Assembly: GCA_002420105.1 (NCBI GenBank)
Contig: DIHJ01000111.1
Location: 1,636 to 30,210, forward strand
From: Nitrospira sp. UBA5699
GTDB lineage: Bacteria > Nitrospirota > Nitrospiria > Nitrospirales > Nitrospiraceae
Length of the DNA: 28,575 nucleotides
Direction of reading: 5' to 3'
Part shown: in pieces, positions 1 through 10,667 of the stretch
How positions within the stretch are numbered: the stretch's first letter is position 1
Layout of the letters: the number at the start of each line of letters is the position of its first letter
Position numbers and translations under genes: made by a program
The notes under the pieces: generated by a model
What the model was told of the DNA's origin: nothing
Seen by the model: only the letters and a program-made list of their open reading frames with translations
Database searches by the model: none

Positions 1-336
1 CTGTTCGCACCGCCGGCACGGACGGATTTCGAAGTAGGCGGTTCCTTCCGGGTCGATGTCCGTGGGCAGCAGCAGTTCGAACGGATCGTAGCCGAGGGCC
101 ATGCCGTCCGGAAATTTCACGACGGCGAGGCGATCGTTGAACACTTCGAAGGTGGCCTCCTGCCCTCTGCGTTCGAGGATGTGCCCCATCACGAAGACGG
201 GCTGTCCCTTTCGTTTGATGCGGAGGTCGCGCAACGTGCGTTGTGTCGATGTCGCGCAGGAGAATTGGCCGCTGGAACTCGTCCCGACCGTTGGCATGAC
301 AAATAGTGTGTCCGTGTCGATCCTGATGGAGAGCAT
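1..336 (-). CDS. Hypothetical protein, N-terminal 112 residues (3' end outside window)
   Basis: The minus strand is open from an ATG at 336 to the window edge, preceded directly by an in-frame stop. The reading has normal protein character: charged stretches such as LRDLRIKRKGQ, a hydrophobic/aromatic alternation near residues 60-100 (VVKFPDGMALGYDPF) and a final PCRRC pair at the edge that could begin a zinc ribbon. An internal ATG at 297 is an alternative start; neither has a strong Shine-Dalgarno. I do not recognise the family. The gene points away from the arsC-like gene at 399, so the 62 bp between them would hold both promoters. The plus-strand frame over this stretch is basic and low-complexity and looks like its shadow. 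Confidence 0.55.
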   Translation of the reverse strand, partial: MLSIRIDTDTLFVMPTVGTSSSGQFSCATSTQRTLRDLRIKRKGQPVFVMGHILERRGQEATFEVFNDRLAVVKFPDGMALGYDPFELLLPTDIDPEGTAYFEIRPCRRCEQ

Positions 337-398
337 GTATCACAGGGGCAAAAATGGCGTCAAGGTACGCACGTCCCACGAACGCAAGGAGTCTTCGC

Positions 399-749
399 AT
401 GGCTGAGGTCACGATCTACCAGAAACCCACCTGCTCGACCTGCCGGCAGGCGGTTCAATTGCTCAAGGAGAGCGGCGAGCCGTTCGTCGCGATCAACTAC
501 TATGAGCAGCCGTTCACGAAAGCCGGACTCAAAGCGATCCTTAAGAAGGCGAAGCTCTCGGCGAAAGACGTGTTGAGAACAAAGGAAGACATCTATAAGG
601 AACTGGGACTGGCGAAGAAAGACCTTTCGGACGACGAGTTGGTCGATCTGATGATCCGGTATCCGGATCTGATTCAGCGTCCTCTCGTCGTGAAAGGCGA
701 GAAGGCGATGCTGGCCAGGCCCGCCGAAACGGTGAAGAGCATCCTGTAG
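399..749 (+). CDS. ArsC/Spx-family arsenate reductase-like protein (thioredoxin fold)
   Basis: 116 residues. The ArsC/YffB/Spx family are small cytoplasmic thioredoxin-fold proteins; ArsC reduces arsenate using glutathione/glutaredoxin, while YffB and Spx relatives have other roles. The N-terminus ITIYQ-type strand leads into CSTC (Cys12, Cys15). Counting against my memory of plasmid R773 ArsC without gaps, the three active-site arginines fall at the same numbers: R60 (DVLR), R94 (QRPLVV) and R107 (LARP). It is about 25 residues shorter than R773 ArsC, lacking that C-terminal tail, and has the CxxC typical of YffB/Spx. The ATG at 399 is chosen over an in-frame ATG at 354 because AAGGAG lies at 386-391, 7 nt upstream. 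No arsB or arsR is adjacent, so arsenate reduction is possible but not shown. Confidence 0.85.
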   Translation: MAEVTIYQKPTCSTCRQAVQLLKESGEPFVAINYYEQPFTKAGLKAILKKAKLSAKDVLRTKEDIYKELGLAKKDLSDDELVDLMIRYPDLIQRPLVVKGEKAMLARPAETVKSIL

Positions 750-761
750 GAGGCGGGACGG

Positions 762-2063
762 TCAGTACTCGCCGCTGGGGATGATTCTGCCCGCAGTGCT
801 CTGCGCCCGCCGAAGCGGCTCCGGGGATACGATCCCGCGTTTGACGACGTTTCCGCCCGCGGCCTTCGCCTCGTACAGCGCTCGATAGGCGGACTTGATC
901 ACCGCGCCGAAGGATTCCGAGTCCGGGGAAGAATCCGCCACCCCGATGCTGACGGTTACGGGCAGCTCCCGGTCCCTGCCGCCGGGCCGGCTCGTTCCCC
1001 GGCTGTCTTCCCAAACCCGGTCCCGCCCGCGCAGGAACAAGGACATCTGTCCGACCGTCTTCCTCACGTTGTCCAGCGCGACGAGCGCGTCCAGCGCCGT
1101 CTGGTCGGAAAACAGCATGGTCAGCTCTTCCCCGCTCACCCGAAACACATGCCCCCTTTGGCAGGCGGCCTGAACCTTCGGCGCGGCCGATTTCAGGATC
1201 TGTTCGGCGACTGCCTTTCCATGGGCGTTGCCGTAGGCTTTCAGCTGGTCGATCGACAGCACAGCCACGGCAAACCGTTTGCCCAGTTGCGACGTCGCCT
1301 CCTGATAGGCGACGCGGCCGGCGATGCCGGTCAGGTCGTCCCGGTAGGTCCGTTGATAACAGGACTGGATCAGCGCGACGAAGAGAATCAGGCCCGCCGC
1401 CGCAAAGAAATTGGTCGGGCGCCAGCCGAACCTGGCGCCGTGGTACGCGAGGAAGGCGGCGCCCAGCGCCCATGCCGCTCCGGCGTCGAGCGGGTCCCGC
1501 CGCAGCGTGAACCGTACGAGATGCAGCAAGCCGGCGACCGCAAACGCCACCAGCGCCGCCTGGGGAAGCGGCGTCCAGGCCGTCGGCAGCCACGGGAGAT
1601 ACGGCATCTCGAGCGCGGCCGCCAGGTCCCGTCGCTCCGGGGCGCAAAGCCAGAGCAGAAGGAACGGCTGGATGAGTACCGCCAGGATGCGTATCCCGCC
1701 GCGCATCGTCGTTGTCCCCTCTTCCTTCAGGATGGAAAACGCCAACAGGTTGAGGGGAAGCAGGACAGCGGTGGCGGCGAATATGATGCGGCCGAGGGCA
1801 TGCGGATCGGGTCCCGCCGCCGGAAACGCGATCAAGGCGCGATCGGCCGACGAGAGGACGAGGAGCGACAGGATGACCCTGACGCTGGAAAAGTACCAGC
1901 CGAAGACGAGGCCGAATGCGAGGACGAAATAGGGAAAGGCCGCAACCGGCTGCTCCAGCCAAACGGGAAGACCCTGCGGGCGCAGATAGCCGACCGCAGC
2001 AAGAAGGATCAGACCGCCGGGCATGAGCAGAGCCGACAGGGTTTTCGGCAGTCCGGTCAACAT
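762..2063 (-). CDS. Membrane protein with degenerate GGDEF domain
   Basis: 433 residues. About seven hydrophobic segments fill residues 1-235, followed by a GGDEF-type fold from about 241 (YRDDLTG at 240-246, matching the family DxLTG start) to about 408 (VSIGVA near 371, ALYEAKAAGGN near 396). Active diguanylate cyclases make c-di-GMP from two GTP using a GG(D/E)EF loop and a metal-binding Asp. Here the loop is SGEEL (310-314), the first Asp of the usual DID is Ser270 (SID), and the Asn of FKxxN is replaced. No RxxD I-site is evident. This is probably a non-catalytic sensor or GTP/c-di-GMP effector, though that is inferred. The start is an ATG with GGAG 8 nt upstream. It converges on the arsC-like gene with a 12-bp gap and lies downstream of rnd. 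Confidence 0.85.
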   Translation of the reverse strand: MLTGLPKTLSALLMPGGLILLAAVGYLRPQGLPVWLEQPVAAFPYFVLAFGLVFGWYFSSVRVILSLLVLSSADRALIAFPAAGPDPHALGRIIFAATAVLLPLNLLAFSILKEEGTTTMRGGIRILAVLIQPFLLLWLCAPERRDLAAALEMPYLPWLPTAWTPLPQAALVAFAVAGLLHLVRFTLRRDPLDAGAAWALGAAFLAYHGARFGWRPTNFFAAAGLILFVALIQSCYQRTYRDDLTGIAGRVAYQEATSQLGKRFAVAVLSIDQLKAYGNAHGKAVAEQILKSAAPKVQAACQRGHVFRVSGEELTMLFSDQTALDALVALDNVRKTVGQMSLFLRGRDRVWEDSRGTSRPGGRDRELPVTVSIGVADSSPDSESFGAVIKSAYRALYEAKAAGGNVVKRGIVSPEPLRRAQSTAGRIIPSGEY

Positions 2064-2293
2064 GGTGTGTGCTCCGGGGGATCACGAGGGGTCGGCCTGC
2101 CTATGGTCTGCGAGTTCTGTACCAGCCGGTCGACGGGGGCGGGCCCGCAATCCGCCGGATTCACGTGCACTTATCGGCGGCGAGCCCGAATGCGATCGCG
2201 GGAGGATGACGCGGCCTGAGGGGAGTGCGGACAGCTGGGCCCTTTTTGAACGGAGTGCAAGGACGGGAAACCGGCCGCAGAGCGGGGATCGCG
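2064..2293. other. Intergenic region between rnd and the GGDEF-like gene
   Basis: This 230-bp gap follows the rnd stop codon on the minus strand and precedes the GGDEF-like gene. I find no convincing terminator, no clear -35/-10 pair and no small ORF with a ribosome-binding site. It probably holds the leader or promoter of the GGDEF-like gene. Confidence 0.4.
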
Positions 2294-3511
2294 TCAGACG
2301 GAAGGGGGCGACGGAGGAGCGGCTGACAAGCGCAGCGTCCCCTTCGCCGGATCCACCGACACCGTCAAGGTGCCGTCCAGGACCTGTGCGAGGACGTCGC
2401 CGGCGAGTTGTCGACGCCACCCGCGCAGCAGGGGGAGGTCGACGCTCGTCTTTTTTTCCTTGGCTTCGACGAGGGACTGGAGATCCGCGCTCGTGGCGAT
2501 CAGGGTCGGCGCGATTTCGGCCTCCGCGGCAAGCGCTTTCAAGACCGCCTGCAGCAGCTCGACCAGCCCGATGGATTCCGGCTCCGGTTTTCGCTCCCGG
2601 GGGATGTCCGGCCAGGCGGACGGCGGCAGGGCGAGCGCGCCGGTGATCGTGGCCAGCAGCTGCTCCCCATTTCGATCGATCTCCGAACCATGGACGCCCC
2701 GAAGGCCCCGCAACTCGTCGACGCTCCTCGGGGGATGACGGGCGAGTTGGAGCAACACTTCATCCCGCATGACGCGCCCCCGAGGAACGTTCCGGCGGCG
2801 GGCCTCCGTTTCCCGCCATGCGGCGAGGTCCCGCAGCACCGCGGCCTGCCTGGGCTTGAGGCTGTCCCATCCCCGGATGCGCTGATACCGATCGAGCGGC
2901 TCGCGGCTCTTTTCCCCGACGGCGGATTCGAGGCGCGAAAATTCCTCGTAGACCCATTCGACACGGCCGAGGGCGTGCAGGCGCTTGTGCAGCTGCGTAT
3001 GGATCGGCAGGAGGAAGTGGACGTCCTCGGCGGCATAGGCGATTTGGTCCTTCGAGAGCGGCCGCGCGCTCCAGTTGGTAAAGGTGTGCGCTTTGGCCAG
3101 CTTGGTTCCGTGGATCCGCTGCACGAGGTTCGCATAGGCAACCTGAGCGCCGAATCCGAGCATGGCGGCGGCGATCTGCGTATCGAAGAACGGTTTGGGG
3201 ACCTGTCCGGCATGGAGCGCAAAGAGATCGAGGTCCTGCCGCCCCGCGTGGACGACCTTTTCAATGTTGGGATCGCAGATCAGTTCCCACAGCGGGTCGA
3301 GCGAGCCGGCGGCCTGGACTGCGGGAAAGTCGATGACGGCTGCAACCTCCGGCGAGGCCACCTGGATGAGTTCGAGCTTGGGGATGAAACTGTCTTCGCC
3401 GACGAATTCCGTGTCGAGCGCCAGGCGCGAACTGCTCCTCAGACGGTCGCAGAGGGCTTCAAGTGCGGGACGGGTCGTGATGTACGTGTCGTGCAAAGGG
3501 GTGGTCGTCAC
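2294..3511 (-). CDS. rnd: Ribonuclease D (DEDDy 3'-5' exoribonuclease with HRDC domain)
   Basis: 405 residues. RNase D trims the 3' ends of tRNA precursors and other small structured RNAs. The three DEDDy exonuclease motifs are present: Exo I LALDTEF (D33, E35), Exo II VHAGRQDLD (D93 by comparison with HAGSED of E. coli RNase D) and Exo III YAAEDV (Y159, D163). An HRDC nucleic-acid-binding domain follows at about 217-285 (LKPRQAAVLRDL, then LRGLRGVHG). The C-terminal 120 residues match the usual extra helical region. The start is GTG at 3511, only 3 nt after the stop of the J-domain gene, so the two are very likely co-transcribed and translationally coupled. Confidence 0.9.
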   Translation of the reverse strand: MTTTPLHDTYITTRPALEALCDRLRSSSRLALDTEFVGEDSFIPKLELIQVASPEVAAVIDFPAVQAAGSLDPLWELICDPNIEKVVHAGRQDLDLFALHAGQVPKPFFDTQIAAAMLGFGAQVAYANLVQRIHGTKLAKAHTFTNWSARPLSKDQIAYAAEDVHFLLPIHTQLHKRLHALGRVEWVYEEFSRLESAVGEKSREPLDRYQRIRGWDSLKPRQAAVLRDLAAWRETEARRRNVPRGRVMRDEVLLQLARHPPRSVDELRGLRGVHGSEIDRNGEQLLATITGALALPPSAWPDIPRERKPEPESIGLVELLQAVLKALAAEAEIAPTLIATSADLQSLVEAKEKKTSVDLPLLRGWRRQLAGDVLAQVLDGTLTVSVDPAKGTLRLSAAPPSPPSV

Positions 3512-3514
3512 TGG

Positions 3515-4147
3515 TTACTCGGCCGGACTGTAGGGGCGTTCGGGCGGACGCATCGGTTCGGTGTTGCTGAGGCTCAGGTATTCCTTCAGAAACTGATAGG
3601 CTTCGAGCATGCGCCGAAGTTCCGGTTCGGAGCTGCGGTCGCCGTTGTTCGCATCCGGGTGCAGCAGTTTCGCCTTCTGCCGGAAGGCCGCCGTGACATC
3701 GGCGAGAGAGCTGCCGAATTCCACGCCCATGATGGCATAGGCGTCCACGGCATTGTTGACGCTTCCGGAGCTTTGGGACAGGTCTCCCCCTCCCCCGCTC
3801 GCGGCCTTCAGCAGATCGGCCAGACTGATTTTCCGTCTGCGCCGCCGGGGCCGCTCCCGGATCTCGCTGTCCAGATCGTCCCAGCGGTCCTCGACAAACT
3901 CGAGCCGGGACTCCAGCCGCATGGCACCGGACAGATCCCGAATCTGCTCCAACTCCTCCTCGATCTGCAACAACGATTTGACGATTTCTTCCAGCCCCTG
4001 CTCGACTCGGAAAAAGCTGTCGACCCGATCCTGCATCATTGTGTCGACCGCCACATCCATGCTGTCCTCGGTCTTGGCCCGCAGCGAACCGATCCGCCTG
4101 TTCATGCCGTCCCGGAATTTGATGAATTTGCTCGCTGAAAAAGGCAT
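3515..4147 (-). CDS. J-domain (DnaJ-like) protein with N-terminal helical region
   Basis: 210 residues. The C-terminal part (about 150-205) is a J domain with the essential HPD tripeptide (LLHPDANNG) after helix II and an EAYQFLKEYL-like helix at the end; this domain stimulates the ATPase of DnaK-type Hsp70s. The N-terminal 110 residues are strongly charged and predicted helical or coiled coil (EEIVKSLLQIEEELEQIRDL), followed by a basic patch RPRRRRRK and a glycine linker. DnaJ-type G/F and zinc-finger regions are missing, so this is a type III/C J-protein. ATG 4147 is preferred to ATG 4189 because GGGGAG lies 4 nt upstream, while the nearest purine run is too close to the upstream ATG. It is coupled to rnd, 3 nt downstream. 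Confidence 0.8.
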   Translation of the reverse strand: MPFSASKFIKFRDGMNRRIGSLRAKTEDSMDVAVDTMMQDRVDSFFRVEQGLEEIVKSLLQIEEELEQIRDLSGAMRLESRLEFVEDRWDDLDSEIRERPRRRRRKISLADLLKAASGGGGDLSQSSGSVNNAVDAYAIMGVEFGSSLADVTAAFRQKAKLLHPDANNGDRSSEPELRRMLEAYQFLKEYLSLSNTEPMRPPERPYSPAE

Positions 4148-4261
4148 CGGACTCCCCGGGGTTTCGCCCGTCCGGTCGCATTGTAGCATAGCCCTCTCGC
4201 CGGTCTGAAGGGTGAATCGGCGGCGGCAACGCTGTCCGGGGATGTCGGAGCAGGCGGGCAG

Positions 4262-5710
4262 TTACCACGAGGACGGGGGGGCCTCGTCCGAGATTCTCAA
4301 CCGCCGGCGCGCCACGGCGGTGTCGCGCGCAGCCGCCGAAACGGCCCGGGCGACGCGGGGCACGACGTTTTTGTCGAACACGCTGGGAATGATGTAGTCT
4401 TCGCTGAGGGCTTGTCGCGGAATGGCCTCAGCCAGGGCTTTGGCGGCCGCGAGCTTCATCGTTTCGTTGATTTCCGATGCCTGCACGTCGAGCGCCCCGC
4501 GGAAAATCCCGGGAAACGCCAGGGCATTGTTGATCTGGTTCGGGAAATCCGACCGCCCCGTGGCGAAGATCCGGCAGTGCGAGACCGCCAACTCGGGACT
4601 GACTTCGGGATCGGGGTTCGCCATGGCGAAGACGATGCGATCCGGCGCCATCAGATCCAGATCCTGCGCCCCGAGCACGTTTCCGACGGACAGGCCGATG
4701 AAGACGTCCGCGCCTCGCAAGGCATCGCGCAGGCTGCCTTGGGGACGGTCCCGCGTGAGGCAGGCCGCGAGATCCGTCCGGCAGAGACGGAGTTGTTCGG
4801 CCTCGCCGTGGAGGATGATGCCCTCTTTGTCGCACCCGAGCAGGTGGGAGACGCCGGCGGCCAGCAGCATCCGACAACAGGCGGTGCCCGCCGCGCCGAG
4901 TCCGTTCACCGTGACGCGCACCTGCTCAATCGACTTGCCGACGACGGCGAGCGCGTTCGTGAGAGCCGCCAGGATCACGACCGCCGTTCCGTGCTGATCA
5001 TCGTGCATCACGGGGATCTCGAGGGAGGCTTTGAGCCGCCGCTCGATCTCGAAACAGCGCGGCGCACTGATATCTTCCAGATTGATGGCGCCGAATCCCG
5101 GTGAAATGGCCTGAACGGTTCGAACGATCTCGTCTGGGTCCTGCGTATTGAGGCAGATCGGCCAGGCGTCGATTCCGGCCAACTCCTTGAAGAGCATGGC
5201 CTTCCCCTCCATGACGGGAAGGGCCGCTTCGGGACCGAGGTTGCCGAGCCCCAGCACGGCGGATCCGTCGGTGACGACGGCGAGGCTGTTGCTTTTGGTC
5301 GTAAAGGCATAGGCCTTGGTCCGGTCCCTGGCGATGGCCTGGGACACCCGCCCGACGCCCGGGGTATAGACCATCGACAGGATGTTGCGCGTCGTGATCG
5401 GCAGCTTGCTTTGTACCTGGATTTTCCCTCCGAGGTGGAGGAGGAAGATGCGGTCTGACGCCGAGACCACCGTGACTTGCGGGATCCCGCCCAGCCGCTC
5501 CAGAACCCGGTCCCCGTGGGCCTCGTTCCGGACGTCGAAGGTGACGTCCCGCACCATCCGGTCGGCGGTGGCCGAAACCAGATCCACCGCGCCGAGGTTT
5601 GCCCCCTCCTCGGCCAGCGTGGCGGCAACCCGGGCGAACATGCCGGGTTTATTGGCTAATTCCAGCCGGACTGTCAGGCGGTAGTTCGAATAGGGTCCGA
5701 TATCGTTCAT
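4262..5710 (-). CDS. Malic enzyme with N-terminal ACT domain
   Basis: 482 residues. Malic enzyme oxidatively decarboxylates malate to pyruvate and CO2 with NAD(P)+. Residues 10-85 form an ACT domain (RLTVRLELANKPGMFARV, then GANLGAVDLV), a small-ligand binding module often giving allosteric control. The catalytic malic region follows with VYTPGVGRV, the lysine segment AYAFTTKSNSLAVVTDGS and the metal-site segment VMHDDQHGTA. The Rossmann GLGAAG (VNGLGAAGTA) binds the dinucleotide; NAD versus NADP preference cannot be read safely. No C-terminal phosphotransacetylase domain is present, unlike MaeB. It is the promoter-proximal gene of the minus run, ending 114 bp from the J-domain start. The Shine-Dalgarno is weak. 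Confidence 0.92.
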   Translation of the reverse strand: MNDIGPYSNYRLTVRLELANKPGMFARVAATLAEEGANLGAVDLVSATADRMVRDVTFDVRNEAHGDRVLERLGGIPQVTVVSASDRIFLLHLGGKIQVQSKLPITTRNILSMVYTPGVGRVSQAIARDRTKAYAFTTKSNSLAVVTDGSAVLGLGNLGPEAALPVMEGKAMLFKELAGIDAWPICLNTQDPDEIVRTVQAISPGFGAINLEDISAPRCFEIERRLKASLEIPVMHDDQHGTAVVILAALTNALAVVGKSIEQVRVTVNGLGAAGTACCRMLLAAGVSHLLGCDKEGIILHGEAEQLRLCRTDLAACLTRDRPQGSLRDALRGADVFIGLSVGNVLGAQDLDLMAPDRIVFAMANPDPEVSPELAVSHCRIFATGRSDFPNQINNALAFPGIFRGALDVQASEINETMKLAAAKALAEAIPRQALSEDYIIPSVFDKNVVPRVARAVSAAARDTAVARRRLRISDEAPPSSW

Positions 5711-5800
5711 AACGACGGTCTCGCGGGAGGGACTTCCCTAAGATACCACAGCGAAGGCAGGAAACCTCGCCGGGCGGTCGCGTGACGGAGCCCCAGCGGA

Positions 5801-5830
5801 TTGACAAGAGAGGGAACAATTCGATACCGT
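5801..5830 (+). promoter_or_regulatory. Sigma-70-like promoter of the charged-repeat gene
   Basis: TTGACA at 5801-5806 is a perfect -35. TACCGT at 5825-5830, 18 bp away, is the best-placed -10 (weak, TA and final T). Initiation is expected near 5836-5838, at the left edge of the palindrome at 5838-5860. Confidence 0.55.
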
Positions 5831-5837
5831 ACCCGGC

Positions 5838-5860
5838 GTTTGCCTGATGGTCAGGCAAAC
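5838..5860. promoter_or_regulatory. Perfect 10-bp inverted repeat, candidate operator or leader hairpin
   Basis: GTTTGCCTGA (5838-5847) and TCAGGCAAAC (5851-5860) are perfect reverse complements around a TGG centre. The element sits at the expected +1 of the promoter and 33 bp before the ATG. As DNA it would suit a dimeric repressor; as RNA it would form a hairpin at the extreme 5' end that could stabilise the message. TTTGCCT half-sites recall those of some DtxR/MntR-type metal repressors, but this resemblance is loose. Confidence 0.6.
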
Positions 5861-5893
5861 ATCACATCACAATCTCTAAGGGGGTAGGGTATT

Positions 5894-6127
5894 ATGAAGC
5901 GCATGTTGATGGCCATCATGGCAGTCGCAGTGGCGGTGACGTTCAGCGCCCCGGCGTTTGCGGGCGACGAGGGGAAGAAGGACAAGAAAGACGAGAAGAA
6001 GGGCGGCCACGTCCTCGTGTACGGCGACGAGGGGAAGAAGGACAAGAAGGATGAGAAGAAGGGCGGCCACATGGACACCTTCGGCGATAAGAAGGACGAG
6101 AAGAAGGAAGAAAAGAAGGGCAAGTAA
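5894..6127 (+). CDS. Secreted small protein of Lys/Asp/Glu-rich 20-residue repeats
   Basis: 77 residues. A signal peptide (KR, hydrophobic core AIMAVAVAVTF, then AFA before Gly24) should export it to the periplasm. The mature part consists of two near-identical 20-residue units starting at G24 and G44, each GDEGKKDKKDEKKGGH plus a short variable hydrophobic tail, and a shortened third unit from G64. The repeats are also near-identical at DNA level (60-bp period from 5963), so they arose by recent duplication. Residues are almost all Asp, Glu, Lys, Gly and His, predicted disordered; binding of metal or polyanions is possible but unproven. It has its own promoter, palindrome and terminator, so it is a monocistronic regulated unit. 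A G-rich ribosome site (AAGGGGGTAGGG) precedes the ATG. The minus-strand Phe/Ser-rich ORF over it is a shadow. Confidence 0.75.
   Translation: MKRMLMAIMAVAVAVTFSAPAFAGDEGKKDKKDEKKGGHVLVYGDEGKKDKKDEKKGGHMDTFGDKKDEKKEEKKGK
5963..6082 (+). repeat. Tandem 60-bp coding repeat, two copies plus partial third
   Basis: Unit 1 covers 5963-6022 and unit 2 covers 6023-6082. The first 48 bases differ only at a few synonymous positions (AAAGAC versus AAGGAT). A diverged partial third unit starts at 6083. The repeats stay in frame with the encoded protein. Confidence 0.85.
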
Positions 6128-6154
6128 TCCCGCTTCTTCCGTTTCGACCTCACG

Positions 6155-6192
6155 AAGAGCCTATGGTCCTTGGGCCATGGGCTCTTCTTTTT
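6155..6192 (+). terminator. Rho-independent terminator of the charged-repeat gene
   Basis: AAGAGCC (6155-6161), T6162 and ATGG (6163-6166) pair with CCAT (6175-6178), G6179 and GGCTCTT (6180-6186). This gives a 12-bp stem with one G-U pair and an 8-nt loop. CTTTTT follows at 6187-6192. It lies 28 bp after the stop codon and separates this gene from the fusion gene at 6235. Confidence 0.85.
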
Positions 6193-6234
6193 GCTCCGTT
6201 GATCCGTCTTTCCCCCGAATGCTAAGGTGACGCC

Positions 6235-9921
<3,687 letters not shown>

Positions 9922-9953
9922 CCGAGGAAGGCGGGTGCGGCGTCCGGCGCTCG

Positions 9954-10424
9954 CTATCGGGTCAGTCCGAGCCGGTCTTGCCAGGACCGGAGGACGCCTC
10001 CGACCCAGGATTGCTGGGGGGCGCGTGTGATCTTGTGGAAAGCCGGTTTTCTCGCACTCAGGTCCTGAATCCGTCGCTCGACGTCACGGTAGGCGGAATC
10101 CTCCCGCCTGATCCACCGATAGACTTCCAACGTTTCATTGATCCGTCCCAGCGATTCAAGCGTGCGTCCGAGCACATAGAGAATCTGGACGGTTTCCTTC
10201 GTCGAGGCCTGTGGGGATTGCAGGGCTGCTCGAAACGCCTGCACCGCGTCTTCGTAGCGTCCCCTCGATTTCTGACAGAGACCGATCTGAGCGTAGGCCT
10301 TCAGCGCGTATCCGCCGTCCGCCGCTGCCTGCTCGAATTCCTCAATAGCCGGCTTGAAGAGTCCGGCCTTTCGTAGCGCGAGTCCCCGCTCGTAATGTTC
10401 CGCTGCGTCAAACCCTGCATCCAT
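9954..10424 (-). CDS. TPR-repeat protein
   Basis: 156 residues. Tandem helix pairs match the TPR pattern: AAEHYERGLALRKAGLFKPAI (about 7-27), ALKAYAQIGLCQKSRGRYEDAV (about 40-61) and a third pair with ILYVLGRTLESLGRINETLEVY (about 80-101). TPRs mediate protein-protein contacts; no enzymatic motif or signal peptide is visible, so it is probably cytoplasmic. ATG 10424 is chosen over the longer reading from 10505 because AGGAAG lies 6 nt upstream and the extra N-terminus looks non-coding. It lies 243 bp downstream of fcl on the same strand and may be the last gene of that transcript. It converges on the DUF255-AKR gene with a 32-bp gap lacking a clear terminator. Confidence 0.8.
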   Translation of the reverse strand: MDAGFDAAEHYERGLALRKAGLFKPAIEEFEQAAADGGYALKAYAQIGLCQKSRGRYEDAVQAFRAALQSPQASTKETVQILYVLGRTLESLGRINETLEVYRWIRREDSAYRDVERRIQDLSARKPAFHKITRAPQQSWVGGVLRSWQDRLGLTR

Positions 10425-10667
10425 GGAAAGGCTTCCTGCGCATGTGTGGGCTGTGCGGCCGGCATACGGCCCGCCGGTCATGTTGTCTCGGAGTCGATCC
10501 AGCAAGACTCAGGCCACCTTCCCCAACGAAGACGGCGTGGTGCGTCAAGGAGTTAGAGACCTTTGCCGGACTTGCCGGAGACGCGGGCGAACGAGCCTGT
10601 GCAACGCTCGCGCAGAAATGGTCGCACTCAAGATGAAGGGGCAGGGCCGGTGACGGGAGCGTACGGA

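Noticed and set aside
1149..2219. 356-residue plus-strand ORF
   Set aside because: It lies antisense over the GGDEF-like gene, is rich in Arg, Gly and Gln, and has no domain or ribosome site; a high-GC shadow frame.
2408..4138. 576-residue plus-strand ORF
   Set aside because: It runs antisense across both rnd and the J-domain gene, which have clear catalytic motifs; composition is that of a shadow.
5851..6153. Phe/Ser-rich minus-strand ORF
   Set aside because: It is the complement of the lysine-rich repeats; FFSS repeats arise from reading AAG/GAG codons backwards. It also crosses the promoter-side palindrome.
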